NCBI RefSeq assembly: GCF_963675065.1
Contig: NZ_OY775905.1
Span: 310,001 to 374,000, forward strand
Reading direction: 5' to 3'
Source of the DNA: an uncultured Draconibacterium sp.
GTDB taxonomy: Bacteria; Bacteroidota; Bacteroidia; Bacteroidales; Prolixibacteraceae
DNA: 64,000 nt
The position numbers and the translations under genes were made by a program. Under the pieces are notes generated by a model. It was not told the DNA's origin and did not search any database. It worked only from the letters and a program-made list of their open reading frames with translations. Of the stretch, positions 1-9,700 are shown piece after piece; positions within the stretch are counted from its first letter, which is position 1; each line of letters starts with the position of its first letter.

Positions 1-422
1 GGCAAACGCGTAACGGCACGGCTCACTACAAAATCATATTTTTCTTTTAACTCCTCGGCACGAACCTGATCGGCACGTACATTTTTTAATCCCAGCGATT
101 GGGCAACCCCATTCACCACTTTTATTTTCTTCCCGATTGAGTCAACCAGATGAAACTGCACCCCGGGGAAAAGAATGGCCAGTGGAATTCCGGGAAAACC
201 GCCACCGGTACCCACATCCAACACTTTTGTTTTATTGTTGAAGCGAATAAACTTAGCGATACCTAAAGAATGTAACACATGACGCTCGTAAAATTCAGCA
301 AAATCTTTTCTGGAGATCACATTTATTTTTGCATTCCAATCGGCATACAACGGCTCCAATTGTTTAAACTGTTCAATCTGGGTTTCAGTTAAGTGGGGAA
401 AATACTTTAGAATTAAATCCAT
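1..422 (-). CDS. rsmG: 16S rRNA (guanine527-N7)-methyltransferase RsmG, C-terminus cut by window edge
   Basis: About 140 N-terminal residues are present of a protein that is normally near 205. The translated start is MDLILKYFPHLTETQIEQF. The SAM-binding glycine loop VLDVGTGGGFPGIPLAI is intact and followed by HLVDSIGKKIKVV, the usual RsmG arrangement. The enzyme methylates N7 of G527 in 16S rRNA in the cytoplasm. It lies 7 nt downstream of the ECF sigma gene on the same strand, so it is probably the third gene of a glycosyltransferase-sigma-rsmG transcript. The gene runs off the left edge. Family call is from motif recognition; the start is the ATG at the right end of this interval. Confidence 0.93.
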   Translation of the reverse strand, partial: MDLILKYFPHLTETQIEQFKQLEPLYADWNAKINVISRKDFAEFYERHVLHSLGIAKFIRFNNKTKVLDVGTGGGFPGIPLAILFPGVQFHLVDSIGKKIKVVNGVAQSLGLKNVRADQVRAEELKEKYDFVVSRAVTRL

Positions 423-429
423 ATAAAAG

Positions 430-1038
430 TTAATCTTTTCGTCCGATCTCGGTGCTTTCAATCATTTTAAACAGCATTTCGCGAGCTCTGAAAAGCTGTG
501 CTTTAACTGTTCCGAGCGGCAAATCTAACTCTTTTGCTATTTCTTCGTACGAAAACTCCCTGAAATAACGAAGCTCGACCAGAATTTGATAACGCGGCTT
601 TAACTTTCGCACTACACGCCGCAACAAAATGGCCTTTTGCTGACGGATCAGCTTTTCTTCCGGATCAGGATCTTTCGACCTAAGTTTTATGGTTTCGCTG
701 TTATCATCCTGCCCGTTGTTTTCGATGGGTACGTGCACGCCCTTTTTCTTACGTAAGAAATCGATGCAATTATTCGATGCAATTTTAAACAACCAGGTGC
801 TGAATGCGTATGTTGGCGAGTATTGATGGAGACTTTTAAATGCCTTTCCAAATGCTTCAAGTGTCAGGTCTTCGGCATCGCTGCGGTTATTCACCATTTT
901 AAGCAGCATAAAATAAATGGCGTCTTTGTAGCGGTTTAACAATCGGGCAAAAGCTTTATCGTCGCCAGCTAAGGCTGCTTTTACAAGCTCGTAGTCCTGC
1001 CGAGCTTTTTCCGATAGTATTACCCCCTGTTTTTCCAT
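430..1038 (-). CDS. ECF-type RNA polymerase sigma factor
   Basis: A 202-residue sigma-70 family protein. Region 2 is recognisable around residues 25-90 (YKDAIYFMLLKMVNNRSDAE, then STWLFKIASNNCIDFLRKKK), and region 4 with its helix-turn-helix near the C-terminus (FSYEEIAKELDLPLGTVKAQ). It should direct core polymerase to a specific promoter set. Its start codon lies inside the 3' end of the upstream glycosyltransferase-like gene (19 nt overlap), implying translational coupling, and rsmG follows 7 nt later. No anti-sigma (FecR or RseA-like) gene is adjacent, unlike the second ECF gene at 55.6 kb. This arrangement fits a general or housekeeping ECF factor rather than a TonB-transducer type, but that is inference. 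Confidence 0.92.
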   Translation of the reverse strand: MEKQGVILSEKARQDYELVKAALAGDDKAFARLLNRYKDAIYFMLLKMVNNRSDAEDLTLEAFGKAFKSLHQYSPTYAFSTWLFKIASNNCIDFLRKKKGVHVPIENNGQDDNSETIKLRSKDPDPEEKLIRQQKAILLRRVVRKLKPRYQILVELRYFREFSYEEIAKELDLPLGTVKAQLFRAREMLFKMIESTEIGRKD

Positions 1039-2177
1039 TTGTGATTTTGACTTTGCCGATTAAAGCTCCATCTGAAAAAAAGTTTATAAAAAGGCATTAT
1101 AACACTGAACACTAACGAAGTTATGAATAATTTACGTTCATTCAAACGTTTCTGCAATATTTTTATGATAACCATGAAAACCAACAACTTAACTACCACT
1201 AAGATTGCAATAATAGGCCACAACTTGAATGTAACCAATAAAACAAGTGCAACAAAAAGAGGATATAAGACCTGAGTTAACCTGTCGAGAAGCAATACAA
1301 ACTGCTTCCATTTACTCAGATGTTTTTCAATACGAATACTTTTACGAACCAAATCCTTGAATTCTGAATGACCAACAGCAACCTGTTTTGTAAGAATGCT
1401 TTTGTCATTAAAACAGAACTCGACATTCATTTTTCGGATAAAACGGTTAATTACCAGTTCGAGGTTTGCATAAGGCTCCTGCACCTTACTACCCAACCCT
1501 CCCAGTTTAAAGTATTCCGCCTTTTTGAAAACAACATTTTCCTCGTTATAAACAAACGCTAATCCGTTAATTGAGTACGATGCACTTCTTACCTGCTGAA
1601 AGAAATTTTCGATACGGTAAAATTTATTAAACCGGTTTTTGCTTGTACTAATAGTAGTGTAAGCCACTTTTACCAAAACCGGATCGGCCGCTTTTTTATC
1701 TATTTCATCCAACCAGTCCTGCGACGGATTTTGTGCACTTACCGGGTATACCATTACCCAATCCTTTTCGGCCGACTTTAATGCAATGTTTTGCGATAAT
1801 TTTTCGGAATAACGTGTTTCCTGGCTTAGCGAAGAAAGCTTCATTCGTTGGTAGCGCTGTTTCAGCACCCCCAATACCGACAAGGTATTGTCTTGCGAAA
1901 AATCATCAACTACCACAACTTCCATATCCGGATTTTCCAAATTCAGTAAATTCGGCAAAGTTTCGCGACAATTTTCTTCTTCGTTTCGCACTACCATTAA
2001 TACCGATAGTGGTGTTTTTTCTGTAGCAACCTTTTTTTCACTGGTTCTAATAAGCACCCTCAGCGGGAAAAAAAGCAAATACAAAAGCCGTAACAGCCAC
2101 AATAAAGCGACTACCACAAACACCACCAACTGCGTAGATGTTAAGGTATTAAAAGTATCCAACAACTCCCGGATCAT
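1020..2177 (-). CDS. Glycosyltransferase family 2-like membrane protein, DxD motif missing
   Basis: 385 residues. An N-terminal hydrophobic segment (about 17-40) is followed by a GT2-like nucleotide-binding half (SVLMVVRNEEENC at 58-70; VVVVDDFSQDNT at 87-98) and two or three C-terminal membrane helices (about 295-365). In typical Bacteroidota GT2 relatives a TDADC-like DxD motif comes next; here the equivalent stretch at 143-150 reads VYPVSAQN with no acidic pair, and the later Q/RxxRW motif is only partly recognisable. It may be an inactive relative or use a different mechanism. It is the first gene of a tight cluster with the ECF sigma gene (19 nt overlap) and rsmG. Donor and acceptor are unknown. 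Confidence 0.8.
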   Translation of the reverse strand: MIRELLDTFNTLTSTQLVVFVVVALLWLLRLLYLLFFPLRVLIRTSEKKVATEKTPLSVLMVVRNEEENCRETLPNLLNLENPDMEVVVVDDFSQDNTLSVLGVLKQRYQRMKLSSLSQETRYSEKLSQNIALKSAEKDWVMVYPVSAQNPSQDWLDEIDKKAADPVLVKVAYTTISTSKNRFNKFYRIENFFQQVRSASYSINGLAFVYNEENVVFKKAEYFKLGGLGSKVQEPYANLELVINRFIRKMNVEFCFNDKSILTKQVAVGHSEFKDLVRKSIRIEKHLSKWKQFVLLLDRLTQVLYPLFVALVLLVTFKLWPIIAILVVVKLLVFMVIIKILQKRLNERKLFITSLVFSVIMPFYKLFFRWSFNRQSQNHKWKNRG

Positions 2178-2328
2178 AAAGAGAAGAAAATTCGGTATTA
2201 AAAACTAAGCAATAGTAGCAAAATTACCGGTACCATTTTGTTTCAAAAGTTCGAAATTGTTTACAGTAATTAGTTTTTATTAACAGGCTCAAGACGGTTT
2301 AAAACAAGTTCAATTCGGGTGAAATAGC

Positions 2329-2336
2329 TATATTTG
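2329..2336 (+). promoter_or_regulatory. Putative -7 promoter element for tgt
   Basis: TATATTTG matches the Bacteroidota -7 consensus TAnnTTTG and lies 18 nt before the ATG at 2355. It overlaps the more upstream in-frame TTG codon at 2334, which argues that TTG is not the start. No clear -33 TTG was seen. Confidence 0.55.
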
Positions 2337-2354
2337 CCACGCAATTTTACACAA

Positions 2355-3482
2355 ATGCAATTCGAACTACAGAAAACAGCAGATAACTCGCGTGCCCGTT
2401 CCGGTGTAATTACCACCGACCACGGCACAATTGAAACACCAATATTTATGCCGGTTGGAACAGCCGGATCGGTGAAAGGAATCCACACCCGCGATATAAA
2501 AGAGGACATTAATGCCCAAATCATTCTAGGGAATACCTACCATTTGTATTTACGTCCCGGAATTGATGTGATTGAAAAAGCAGGTGGCCTGCACAAATTC
2601 AATCGTTGGGACGGTCCGATTTTAACCGACAGCGGAGGGTTTCAGGTTTTTTCCCTTGGCGATATTCGCAAACTCAGCGAAGAGGGAGCACGTTTTCAGT
2701 CGCATATCGATGGATCATACCACATGTTCACTCCTGAAAATGTGATGGATATTCAGCGCACTATTGGCGCTGATATTATTATGGCGTTTGATGAGTGCAC
2801 ACCGGGCGATGCCGATTACGCTTACGCTAAACGATCGCTGGAACTGACGCAACGCTGGCTGGAGCGCTGTTTTAAACAGTTTAACAGTACCGAGCCAAAA
2901 TATGGCTATTCGCAAACCTTGTTTCCTATTGTACAAGGAAATACATTTACCGATTTGCGAAAAGCTGCCGTGAACAACGTAAAAACGTTTGATGCCGATG
3001 GTTATGCAATCGGGGGTTTGTCGGTTGGCGAAACTGAGCAGGAAATGTACGAAATGACGGAAGTTTGCACTGCCGACCTTCCTGAAAACAAACCGCGCTA
3101 TTTGATGGGTGTTGGAACACCTGTAAATATTCTGGAAGGCATTCACCGGGGAATTGACATGTTTGATTGTGTAATGCCCACCCGAAACGGCCGCAACGGA
3201 ATGTTGTTTACCAGCGAAGGCATTATTAATATCCGCAATAAAAAATGGGAAAACGATCACGCTCCCATCGATGAAAACGGAACATCGTTTGTCGACCAGT
3301 ATTCAAAAGCTTATCTTCGTCACCTTATAATTTCGAACGAAATGCTTGGCGCGCAAATTGCGAGTCAGCATAACCTGGCATTTTACCTGTGGCTGGTAAA
3401 AACAGCCCGCCAAAAAATACAAAACGGCGATTTTGTAAGCTGGAAAAACGAGATGGTATTAAAACTAAAAGAAAGACTGTAG
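2355..3482 (+). CDS. tgt: tRNA-guanine transglycosylase (queuine/preQ1 tRNA-ribosyltransferase)
   Basis: 375 residues from ATG 2355. It exchanges guanine-34 for a queuosine precursor in GUN-anticodon tRNAs. Visible are the general acid/base Asp in TDSGGFQVFSLG (D92), substrate-loop residues in MAFDECTPGD and QGNTF, GGLSVGE, and the nucleophile in FDCVMPTRNGRNG (D271). The zinc site is atypical: where E. coli-type enzymes have a CxCxxC cluster, residues 308-316 read ENGTSFVDQ with no cysteine, although the last ligand position H339 (SQHNLAFY) is kept. An upstream TTG (2334) overlaps the promoter -7 element and is rejected as the start. lptG follows 6 nt after the stop. Confidence 0.95.
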   Translation: MQFELQKTADNSRARSGVITTDHGTIETPIFMPVGTAGSVKGIHTRDIKEDINAQIILGNTYHLYLRPGIDVIEKAGGLHKFNRWDGPILTDSGGFQVFSLGDIRKLSEEGARFQSHIDGSYHMFTPENVMDIQRTIGADIIMAFDECTPGDADYAYAKRSLELTQRWLERCFKQFNSTEPKYGYSQTLFPIVQGNTFTDLRKAAVNNVKTFDADGYAIGGLSVGETEQEMYEMTEVCTADLPENKPRYLMGVGTPVNILEGIHRGIDMFDCVMPTRNGRNGMLFTSEGIINIRNKKWENDHAPIDENGTSFVDQYSKAYLRHLIISNEMLGAQIASQHNLAFYLWLVKTARQKIQNGDFVSWKNEMVLKLKERL

Positions 3483-3488
3483 AAAAAC

Positions 3489-4568
3489 ATGAAGTGGTAT
3501 AAAACAATAGATTTTTACATTTCGAAAAAGTTCCTGGGAACTTTCTTTTATGCCATTGGTCTGATTTTAAGCATCGCCATTGTTTTCGATATTTCTGAAA
3601 ACCTCGACGAATTCCTTTCGAAAGACATTCCTATGAAGGATATTGTTTTTGACTATTACATGAACTTTATCCCCTATTTTGCCAACCTGTTCAGTCCGCT
3701 GTTTACATTTATCGCGGTAATTTATTTTACCTCGAAAATGACTTATAACACCGAGATTATTGCCATTTTAAGCAACGGTGTCTCCTATCGTCGTTTAATG
3801 CGGCCATACCTGGTTTCGGCCCTTGTAATTGCACTGTTTTCGTTTATGCTGGGCAACTACGTTATTCCGCCTGCCAATAAAACCATGAATGATTTCAGGC
3901 ACAATTATATCAGGAGCAAATCGGTTGGTACCGAACGAAATATTCACCGACAAATTGAACCCGGCACCTACATTTATATGCAAAGTTTTAACGCCAACAA
4001 TGTAGGAATGCGTTTTACGCTGGAGCGTTTTGAGGACTCGAAACTAAAGGAAAAGCTCTCCGCGCAAAACATTCGCTGGGACAAAGAAACAGGCAAGTGG
4101 GTAATAAATTCGTATTGGAAACGGAATATTTTTGAAGATCATGAAACCTTCGAAAAAGGTTACCGAATGGACACCACACTAAATATGGTACCGGGCGATT
4201 TTCAACGCCTAAGCAACGAAATGGAAACCTATACCACACCGGCACTTCTAAAAGAAATTAAATTGATGAAGATGCGTGGTGTAAACACTATTGAATGGGA
4301 AATTGAAAAACATAAACGCATCGCTAATCCGTTTGCTGCTTTTATTTTAACACTAATTGGCGCCGGTCTTGCATCGCGAAAAGTAAAAGGAGGACTGGGG
4401 CTGCACATTGGACTTGGGCTGCTACTGGCTTTCTCCTACATCCTGTTTATGCAAATTTCAACCGTATTTGCCATAAGTGGCACTGTACCAATCATTTTGG
4501 CTATATGGCTACCGAATCTGATATATGCCATGCTCGCATTATTTGTTTATCGTTGGGCTGCCCGTTAA
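3489..4568 (+). CDS. lptG: LptF/LptG family permease (lipopolysaccharide export)
   Basis: 359 residues with the YjgP/YjgQ layout: three N-terminal membrane helices (about 14-35, 55-80, 100-122), a periplasmic domain (about 125-270) and three C-terminal helices (about 275-355). It is the inner-membrane permease half of the ABC system that pulls LPS out of the inner membrane and passes it to LptC/LptA. ATG is 6 nt after the tgt stop, so the two genes probably share one mRNA. Bacteroidota genomes usually encode more than one such permease, so LptF versus LptG cannot be settled from sequence alone. Confidence 0.88.
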   Translation: MKWYKTIDFYISKKFLGTFFYAIGLILSIAIVFDISENLDEFLSKDIPMKDIVFDYYMNFIPYFANLFSPLFTFIAVIYFTSKMTYNTEIIAILSNGVSYRRLMRPYLVSALVIALFSFMLGNYVIPPANKTMNDFRHNYIRSKSVGTERNIHRQIEPGTYIYMQSFNANNVGMRFTLERFEDSKLKEKLSAQNIRWDKETGKWVINSYWKRNIFEDHETFEKGYRMDTTLNMVPGDFQRLSNEMETYTTPALLKEIKLMKMRGVNTIEWEIEKHKRIANPFAAFILTLIGAGLASRKVKGGLGLHIGLGLLLAFSYILFMQISTVFAISGTVPIILAIWLPNLIYAMLALFVYRWAAR

Positions 4569-4728
4569 AATTCAGGAATTAAGTTTCGATCACCTCAGAC
4601 CATGAAATATGTTGCTATAACCAACAATTTTTCAAACATACAATACTATAATTCGAAGACTTTGAATCTATGTTGGTTAATTTCCGTAGTACAGGAATAC
4701 ATTAGCCCACGGCAATTAAAAAAAATTA

Positions 4729-4736
4729 TAATTTTG
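4729..4736 (+). promoter_or_regulatory. Putative -7 promoter element for the carboxyltransferase operon
   Basis: TAATTTTG fits TAnnTTTG in an AT-rich stretch, leaving a leader of roughly 55-60 nt before the ATG at 4800. The 231 nt gap upstream (4569-4799) contains no convincing gene; a 60-codon open frame there has no recognisable features. Confidence 0.4.
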
Positions 4737-4799
4737 CCCACGCTAAATAAAAATAACACCGGTCTGCTACCGGGAAATTTATAACTAAAAAAATACTTT

Positions 4800-6344
4800 A
4801 TGTCACTAAGAAGTAACGTACTCGATCTTCGTAAAAGAAAGAAAGAAGTACAAAAAGGTGGTGGAGATAAAGCCATTGAGAAACAAGTAAAAATGGGTAA
4901 GCTCACAGCCCGTGAACGTATCCTGGCCTTGTTAGATAAAAACTCATTTCACGAATACGATTTATTTGTAGAGCACGCCGCCAAAGATTTTGGCATGGAA
5001 GGTAAAACCTTACATGGCGACGGTGTTATTATCGGTACCGGTACCATCTACGATAAACCAGTTTGTATTTTTGCGCAAGACTTTACTGTTGCCGGTGGTT
5101 CTTTGGGTTTAATGCACGCCCGTAAAATCACGAAGATTATGGACCATGCGCTAAAAATGCGTGTTCCACTAATTGGTATCAACGACTCGGGTGGTGCGCG
5201 TATCCAGGAAGGCGTTAACTCGCTGGCCGGTTACGGTGAGATTTTCTTCCGTAACACACTGGCATCAGGTGTAATTCCTCAAATCTCAGTTATTCTTGGC
5301 CCATGTGCCGGTGGTGCGGTTTATTCACCTGCACTTACCGACTTTGTTTTTGTGGTAGAAAACATTTCAAAAATGTTCATCACCGGACCATCGGTGGTTA
5401 AATCAGTTTTGGGAGAAGAAGTTTCGATGGAAGAACTAGGCGGTGCAAAAGTACATGCCGAAGTTACCGGAAATGCTCATTTCTATGCGGAAACTGAAAT
5501 GGAATGTTTTGAGCAGATAAAAACACTAATCAGCTTTATTCCACGTAGTAACCTGAAAAAAGCGTTACCACATAAACCTAAAGCTCCGTTAAAAGGAGTT
5601 AAGATTGAAGATATTGTTCCTGCAGATCCAAGAATTCCTTACGATATGCGCGATGTACTAAAAAGCATCACCGATGGTTCAGAATTCTTCGAGGTTATGG
5701 AGCGTTTTGCACCAAACATCATCGTTGGTTTTGGCCGCATGAATGGCGAAACAGTTGGTTTTGTGGCCAACCAGCCAATGGTACTGGCAGGAGTGCTTGA
5801 TATTGACAGTTCGGACAAAGCAGCTCGTTTTATCCGTTATTGCGACGCTTTCAATATTCCGATTATTACTATGGAAGACCTGCCAGGTTACCTGCCAGGT
5901 GTAGACCAGGAACATGCCGGAGTAATTCGTCACGGTGCAAAAATTCTTTATGCATACAGCGAAGCTACCGTACCAAAAGTAACTGTTATTCTGCGTAAAG
6001 CTTATGGTGGTGGTTACATTGCCATGAACTCGCGTCACTTACGTGCCGACTTTGTTTTTGCATGGCCAACAGCCGAAATTGCAGTTATGGGACCGGAAGG
6101 TGCTGCCAACATTGTATTCCGTAAAGAAATTGCTGAAGCCGAGAATCCGGATGAAATGCGCCAACAAAAAATTGAGGAGTACAAAGAGAAGTTTGCCAAT
6201 CCTTATGTTGCTGCTGCACAGGGCTATATCGACGAAGTAATCGAGCCTAGTGAAACACGTTCGCGCATTTTACACGCCTTGCAGGTTTCTGAAAACAAGA
6301 GTGCTTCGATGCCAACTAAGAAACATGGAATTCCTCCGTTTTAA
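4800..6344 (+). CDS. Biotin-dependent acyl-CoA carboxyltransferase subunit (PccB/MmdA type)
   Basis: 514 residues, the full length of the propionyl-CoA carboxylase beta / methylmalonyl-CoA decarboxylase alpha family. It moves the carboxyl group between carboxybiotin and an acyl-CoA. Both crotonase-like halves are present: the N-terminal CoA site (GGSLGLMHARKI, INDSGGARIQEGV, GPCAGGAVYSPA) and the C-terminal biotin site (DLPGYLPGVDQE, KAYGGGYIAMNSR). A biotin carrier protein gene follows 20 nt later. No biotin carboxylase or membrane decarboxylase beta subunit is adjacent, so the sequence does not decide between a carboxylase, a transcarboxylase and a sodium-pumping decarboxylase role. Confidence 0.92.
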   Translation: MSLRSNVLDLRKRKKEVQKGGGDKAIEKQVKMGKLTARERILALLDKNSFHEYDLFVEHAAKDFGMEGKTLHGDGVIIGTGTIYDKPVCIFAQDFTVAGGSLGLMHARKITKIMDHALKMRVPLIGINDSGGARIQEGVNSLAGYGEIFFRNTLASGVIPQISVILGPCAGGAVYSPALTDFVFVVENISKMFITGPSVVKSVLGEEVSMEELGGAKVHAEVTGNAHFYAETEMECFEQIKTLISFIPRSNLKKALPHKPKAPLKGVKIEDIVPADPRIPYDMRDVLKSITDGSEFFEVMERFAPNIIVGFGRMNGETVGFVANQPMVLAGVLDIDSSDKAARFIRYCDAFNIPIITMEDLPGYLPGVDQEHAGVIRHGAKILYAYSEATVPKVTVILRKAYGGGYIAMNSRHLRADFVFAWPTAEIAVMGPEGAANIVFRKEIAEAENPDEMRQQKIEEYKEKFANPYVAAAQGYIDEVIEPSETRSRILHALQVSENKSASMPTKKHGIPPF

Positions 6345-6364
6345 ACCACTAAAAGAATTGCATT

Positions 6365-6691
6365 ATGGCAGAAGAAAAAGAGCTTAAAAACCTTGTTATT
6401 CAAGGAGCTGTTTACAAAACAACTTTTACCAAAAGGTTTGAGAACAGGGTTAAATATGTAACCCCGGATCCGAATGAACTCTATTCATTCATTCCGGGAA
6501 CAATCATCGATATTTTTATAAAAACAAAACAAAAGGTGAAAGAAGGAGAAACACTTTTATTGCTTGAAGCAATGAAAATGGAGAACCAGGTAAGAATGCC
6601 TTTTGATGGAGAAATCGTAAAAATTCACGTCAAAAAAGGAGAGGTTATTCCTAACCGCCATTTAATGATTGAAATTAAACCAACAAAATAA
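6365..6691 (+). CDS. Biotin carboxyl carrier protein
   Basis: 108 residues with one biotinyl domain at about 38-105. The attachment motif EAMKMEN places the biotinylated lysine at K71. Residues 1-35 form a short linker-like N-terminus. It should carry carboxybiotin to the carboxyltransferase encoded 20 nt upstream. A strong hairpin terminator follows at 6717-6748, so this is a two-gene operon; any biotin carboxylase must come from another locus. Confidence 0.92.
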   Translation: MAEEKELKNLVIQGAVYKTTFTKRFENRVKYVTPDPNELYSFIPGTIIDIFIKTKQKVKEGETLLLLEAMKMENQVRMPFDGEIVKIHVKKGEVIPNRHLMIEIKPTK

Positions 6692-6716
6692 CTCGAAACG
6701 AGTTCAGAGATAATGA

Positions 6717-6748
6717 AACCGCGCAATTAATTTGTGCGGTTTTTTTTT
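6717..6748 (+). terminator. Rho-independent terminator after the biotin carrier gene
   Basis: An AACCGCGCAA / TTGTGCGGTT stem (one G-U pair) with a 5-6 nt loop runs directly into eight or more T residues. Confidence 0.9.
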
Positions 6749-6785
6749 GAATAATGCCTAGCTTTAGTCGCTTGAAAAAAACAGA

Positions 6786-9700
6786 GTGAAACTACTTTTT
6801 ACTTCATATTTTCTGATCATCTTTTTTTCCTATTTCTCATATGGACAGGAAAGTTCGAATCCGTGCCGAAAATCCACCGAAGGAACTGATTTCTGGTTTG
6901 GTTTTATGGAGAGTAGGAATTACAGTAATAACCACTATCTTGAAATAACAGTAACAGCCCGCGAAAGCACAACCTTTACAATCGGAATCGGAAATCAGGA
7001 AACGCCCCTTGGCGGCACCTACTCGGTAAATTCCAACAGCTCAATTCAGGTTAACATTCCGTGGGATCTGGTGGAAGCACTTGGTTCTGAAGCAGTCGAA
7101 AATAAAGGAATTCATATAATATCTGAACACCCCGTTAATTTATATGCACTTAACTACGACCGGAATTCGGCTGATGTTGCGGTCATCTATCCAACAGCAT
7201 CTTTGGGAAACGAATATTTTGCCATGTGTTACGATGTTAATATTCATGAGCAAAATGACGGAAGTTATGGAAATGGAAGAAATAGCCAGTTTCTGGTTGT
7301 GGCTACCGAAGATTCAACAAATGTACTTATTATCCCAAGCAAGGTAACTGACCTCCTGGTACCTGCCGGAGATTCGATTGAAATACTTTTGAATAAAGGA
7401 GAAGTTTACCAGGTTCAATCAAAAAACAGAAATAATTTAACAGGCCAGGGAGACCTCACGCAAAGTTATATTCAGAGCGACAAACCCGTTGCTTGCTATT
7501 CCGGATCGCTGGGAACAACAGTTCCCGCCACTTCAGGCATGTCGGCATGGGATCATCTTTACGAACAAATTCCACCAGTGCATTCCTGGGGAAGAGAATA
7601 TTACACTGTTCCGCTAAAGTCACGTGCTGAAGACCGGTACCGGATTATGGCTTCAACCGATAACACAAAGATTAATATTACAAATAAAAGCAGTATAACA
7701 TTAAACCGGGGAGAATTTAAGGAGATTGTGCTATACAGCAACGAGCCAACCCGGATTTTTGCCGATAAACCAATTATGGTTGCGCAATACAGCCAATCGA
7801 ACAAAGTTGATAATACCGGCGATCCGTTTATGATTATTTTAAGTTCAGTCACACAAGCAAAAAACGACGTAACTTTTGTGGCCTATGATTCTGAAATTAT
7901 TCAAAATTATTTTGTGAATATTATTACCTTAAGTTCAGAGGTAAATAATCTTCAATTCGACAATTCATCCATAGGAAATAGTTTCACTCCATTTCCTGAA
8001 GGCGATTATTCGTACGCGCAAATGACAATTTCTCCCGGAACGCACCGAATATTCAGCACAAATGAAGATCGCGGATTTTTAGCTTACGTTTATGGCTACG
8101 GCGGAGTTGAGTCGTACGGTTACGGTGTTGGGTTTAATCTTGACCTGGTTCTTGACCTGGGAGAAAGTATAAATTTTAAAGGAGATACTTTATTGCTTTG
8201 TTACGGAGAATCGATAACTCTGGATGCCGGCCCCTATTTCGATACTTACAACTGGAATACTGGAGATACAACTCAAACCCTAACGCTGAATGAAGGAGGT
8301 AAATATAAAGTACAAACAACAACAATTGACGGTTGCATCCTGGACGATTCGATTTATGTATACATGAGCGATCCTAAAGTTAACCTGGGTATTGAATACG
8401 ATGAAGGATGCGCTCCCTATTCAATTGATTTAGACGGAAACAATGGTTTTGAGAAATATATCTGGCAAAACGAAAACAACGACACACTTTCAACCCAACA
8501 AATTTATACAGCTAATCAAACCGGCGAATACCGGATTACCACTTACAACAAATATGACTGCCCTGCACGCGACACGATGAATTTAGTTGTTTTTCCTGTT
8601 CCGAAAACTGAAATTAATGGCAGCAAACTTATTTGCGGACAAAAAGAAACAGAATTGTCGGTTAACATCTCAGGAACTCCGGAGGCAATATGGAATTATG
8701 ACGGAAGCTTTACCTGGAGTTCGAATAATTCGTCGTTAACTTTTTCGAATAAAGAGAATCAAAAAGTAACCATTAAGGCTCCTGATTGGGGAGAATACGA
8801 AATATACTTCAACTTGCTTACCACCGATGGATGCACAACCGGAGATACCTTCCAGGTTCTGTTTCAGCCCATACCTACTTCTGATTTTATTTTCGTGGAT
8901 AACCCCAACGACAAATGTGAAGGCTATACGCGTGAGGTACTTTATAATGGTAATGCAACCGAAAATGGAAATTTTTACTGGGATTACGGGGGATCAAAAG
9001 TAATCGACTCCTTGAATTGGAATCGATTTACCGTTTCTCTTGGAGCCTACAACACCAAACCCTATATTTCTCTTTATGTGGAAGAGAATGGCTGTTGGAG
9101 CGAAGACACAACGTCTTCCTTTCTGGGTGCCAATCCCGATTTTGTATTGGAAACAGCAAAGGCCAGAGGGTGCGATTCCTTACTAGTTGACTTTAAAGGA
9201 AAATTAAATGTTGAAGATGATTTACTATTTGAATGGGACTTTGGCGATGGCTCACCGATAAGTAACGATCAGGAAGTAACACATTTCTATGCAGATACTG
9301 GTTTTTTCGATGTAAGTTTACTCATTACAAACAATCTCTCGGGATGCCAGGTCGGATTTCAAATAGACAGTATGATTAAAGTTTTTCCAACTCCAACTGC
9401 CGGGATTATTGCTGATCCATCTGTTTGCTACCCCGACTCGGCTCAATTAATTTATGCTAACAATATCGACTCTTCTTTTTGTTCATGGAGTTTTGACGGA
9501 GCACACCAGGCGGGAATTGGAAACGATACAATAACCATGGTAATGGACAAACCTTTTGGCAAAGCCATTTTAGAGGTTGATGAATTTGGCTGCGTTAGTC
9601 CTCCAGCGGAAATCACTTTAAAACGAAAACCTCATTTTGATTTCGACACCGATACTTATGAAGGTTGTCAACCTTTATTATTAGATGTTTTTACGAAAGA

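Noticed and set aside
2334..2354. TTG upstream of the tgt ATG as an alternative start
   Set aside because: It overlaps the -7 element TATATTTG and adds residues not typical of Tgt.
4602..4784. 60-codon plus-strand open frame between lptG and the carboxyltransferase gene
   Set aside because: No recognisable features or ribosome-binding context; it overlaps the likely promoter.
6845..6862. GTTCGAATCC, resembling a tRNA T-loop
   Set aside because: It lies in the signal-peptide region of the 1206-residue secreted protein and no acceptor or anticodon stem can be formed around it.
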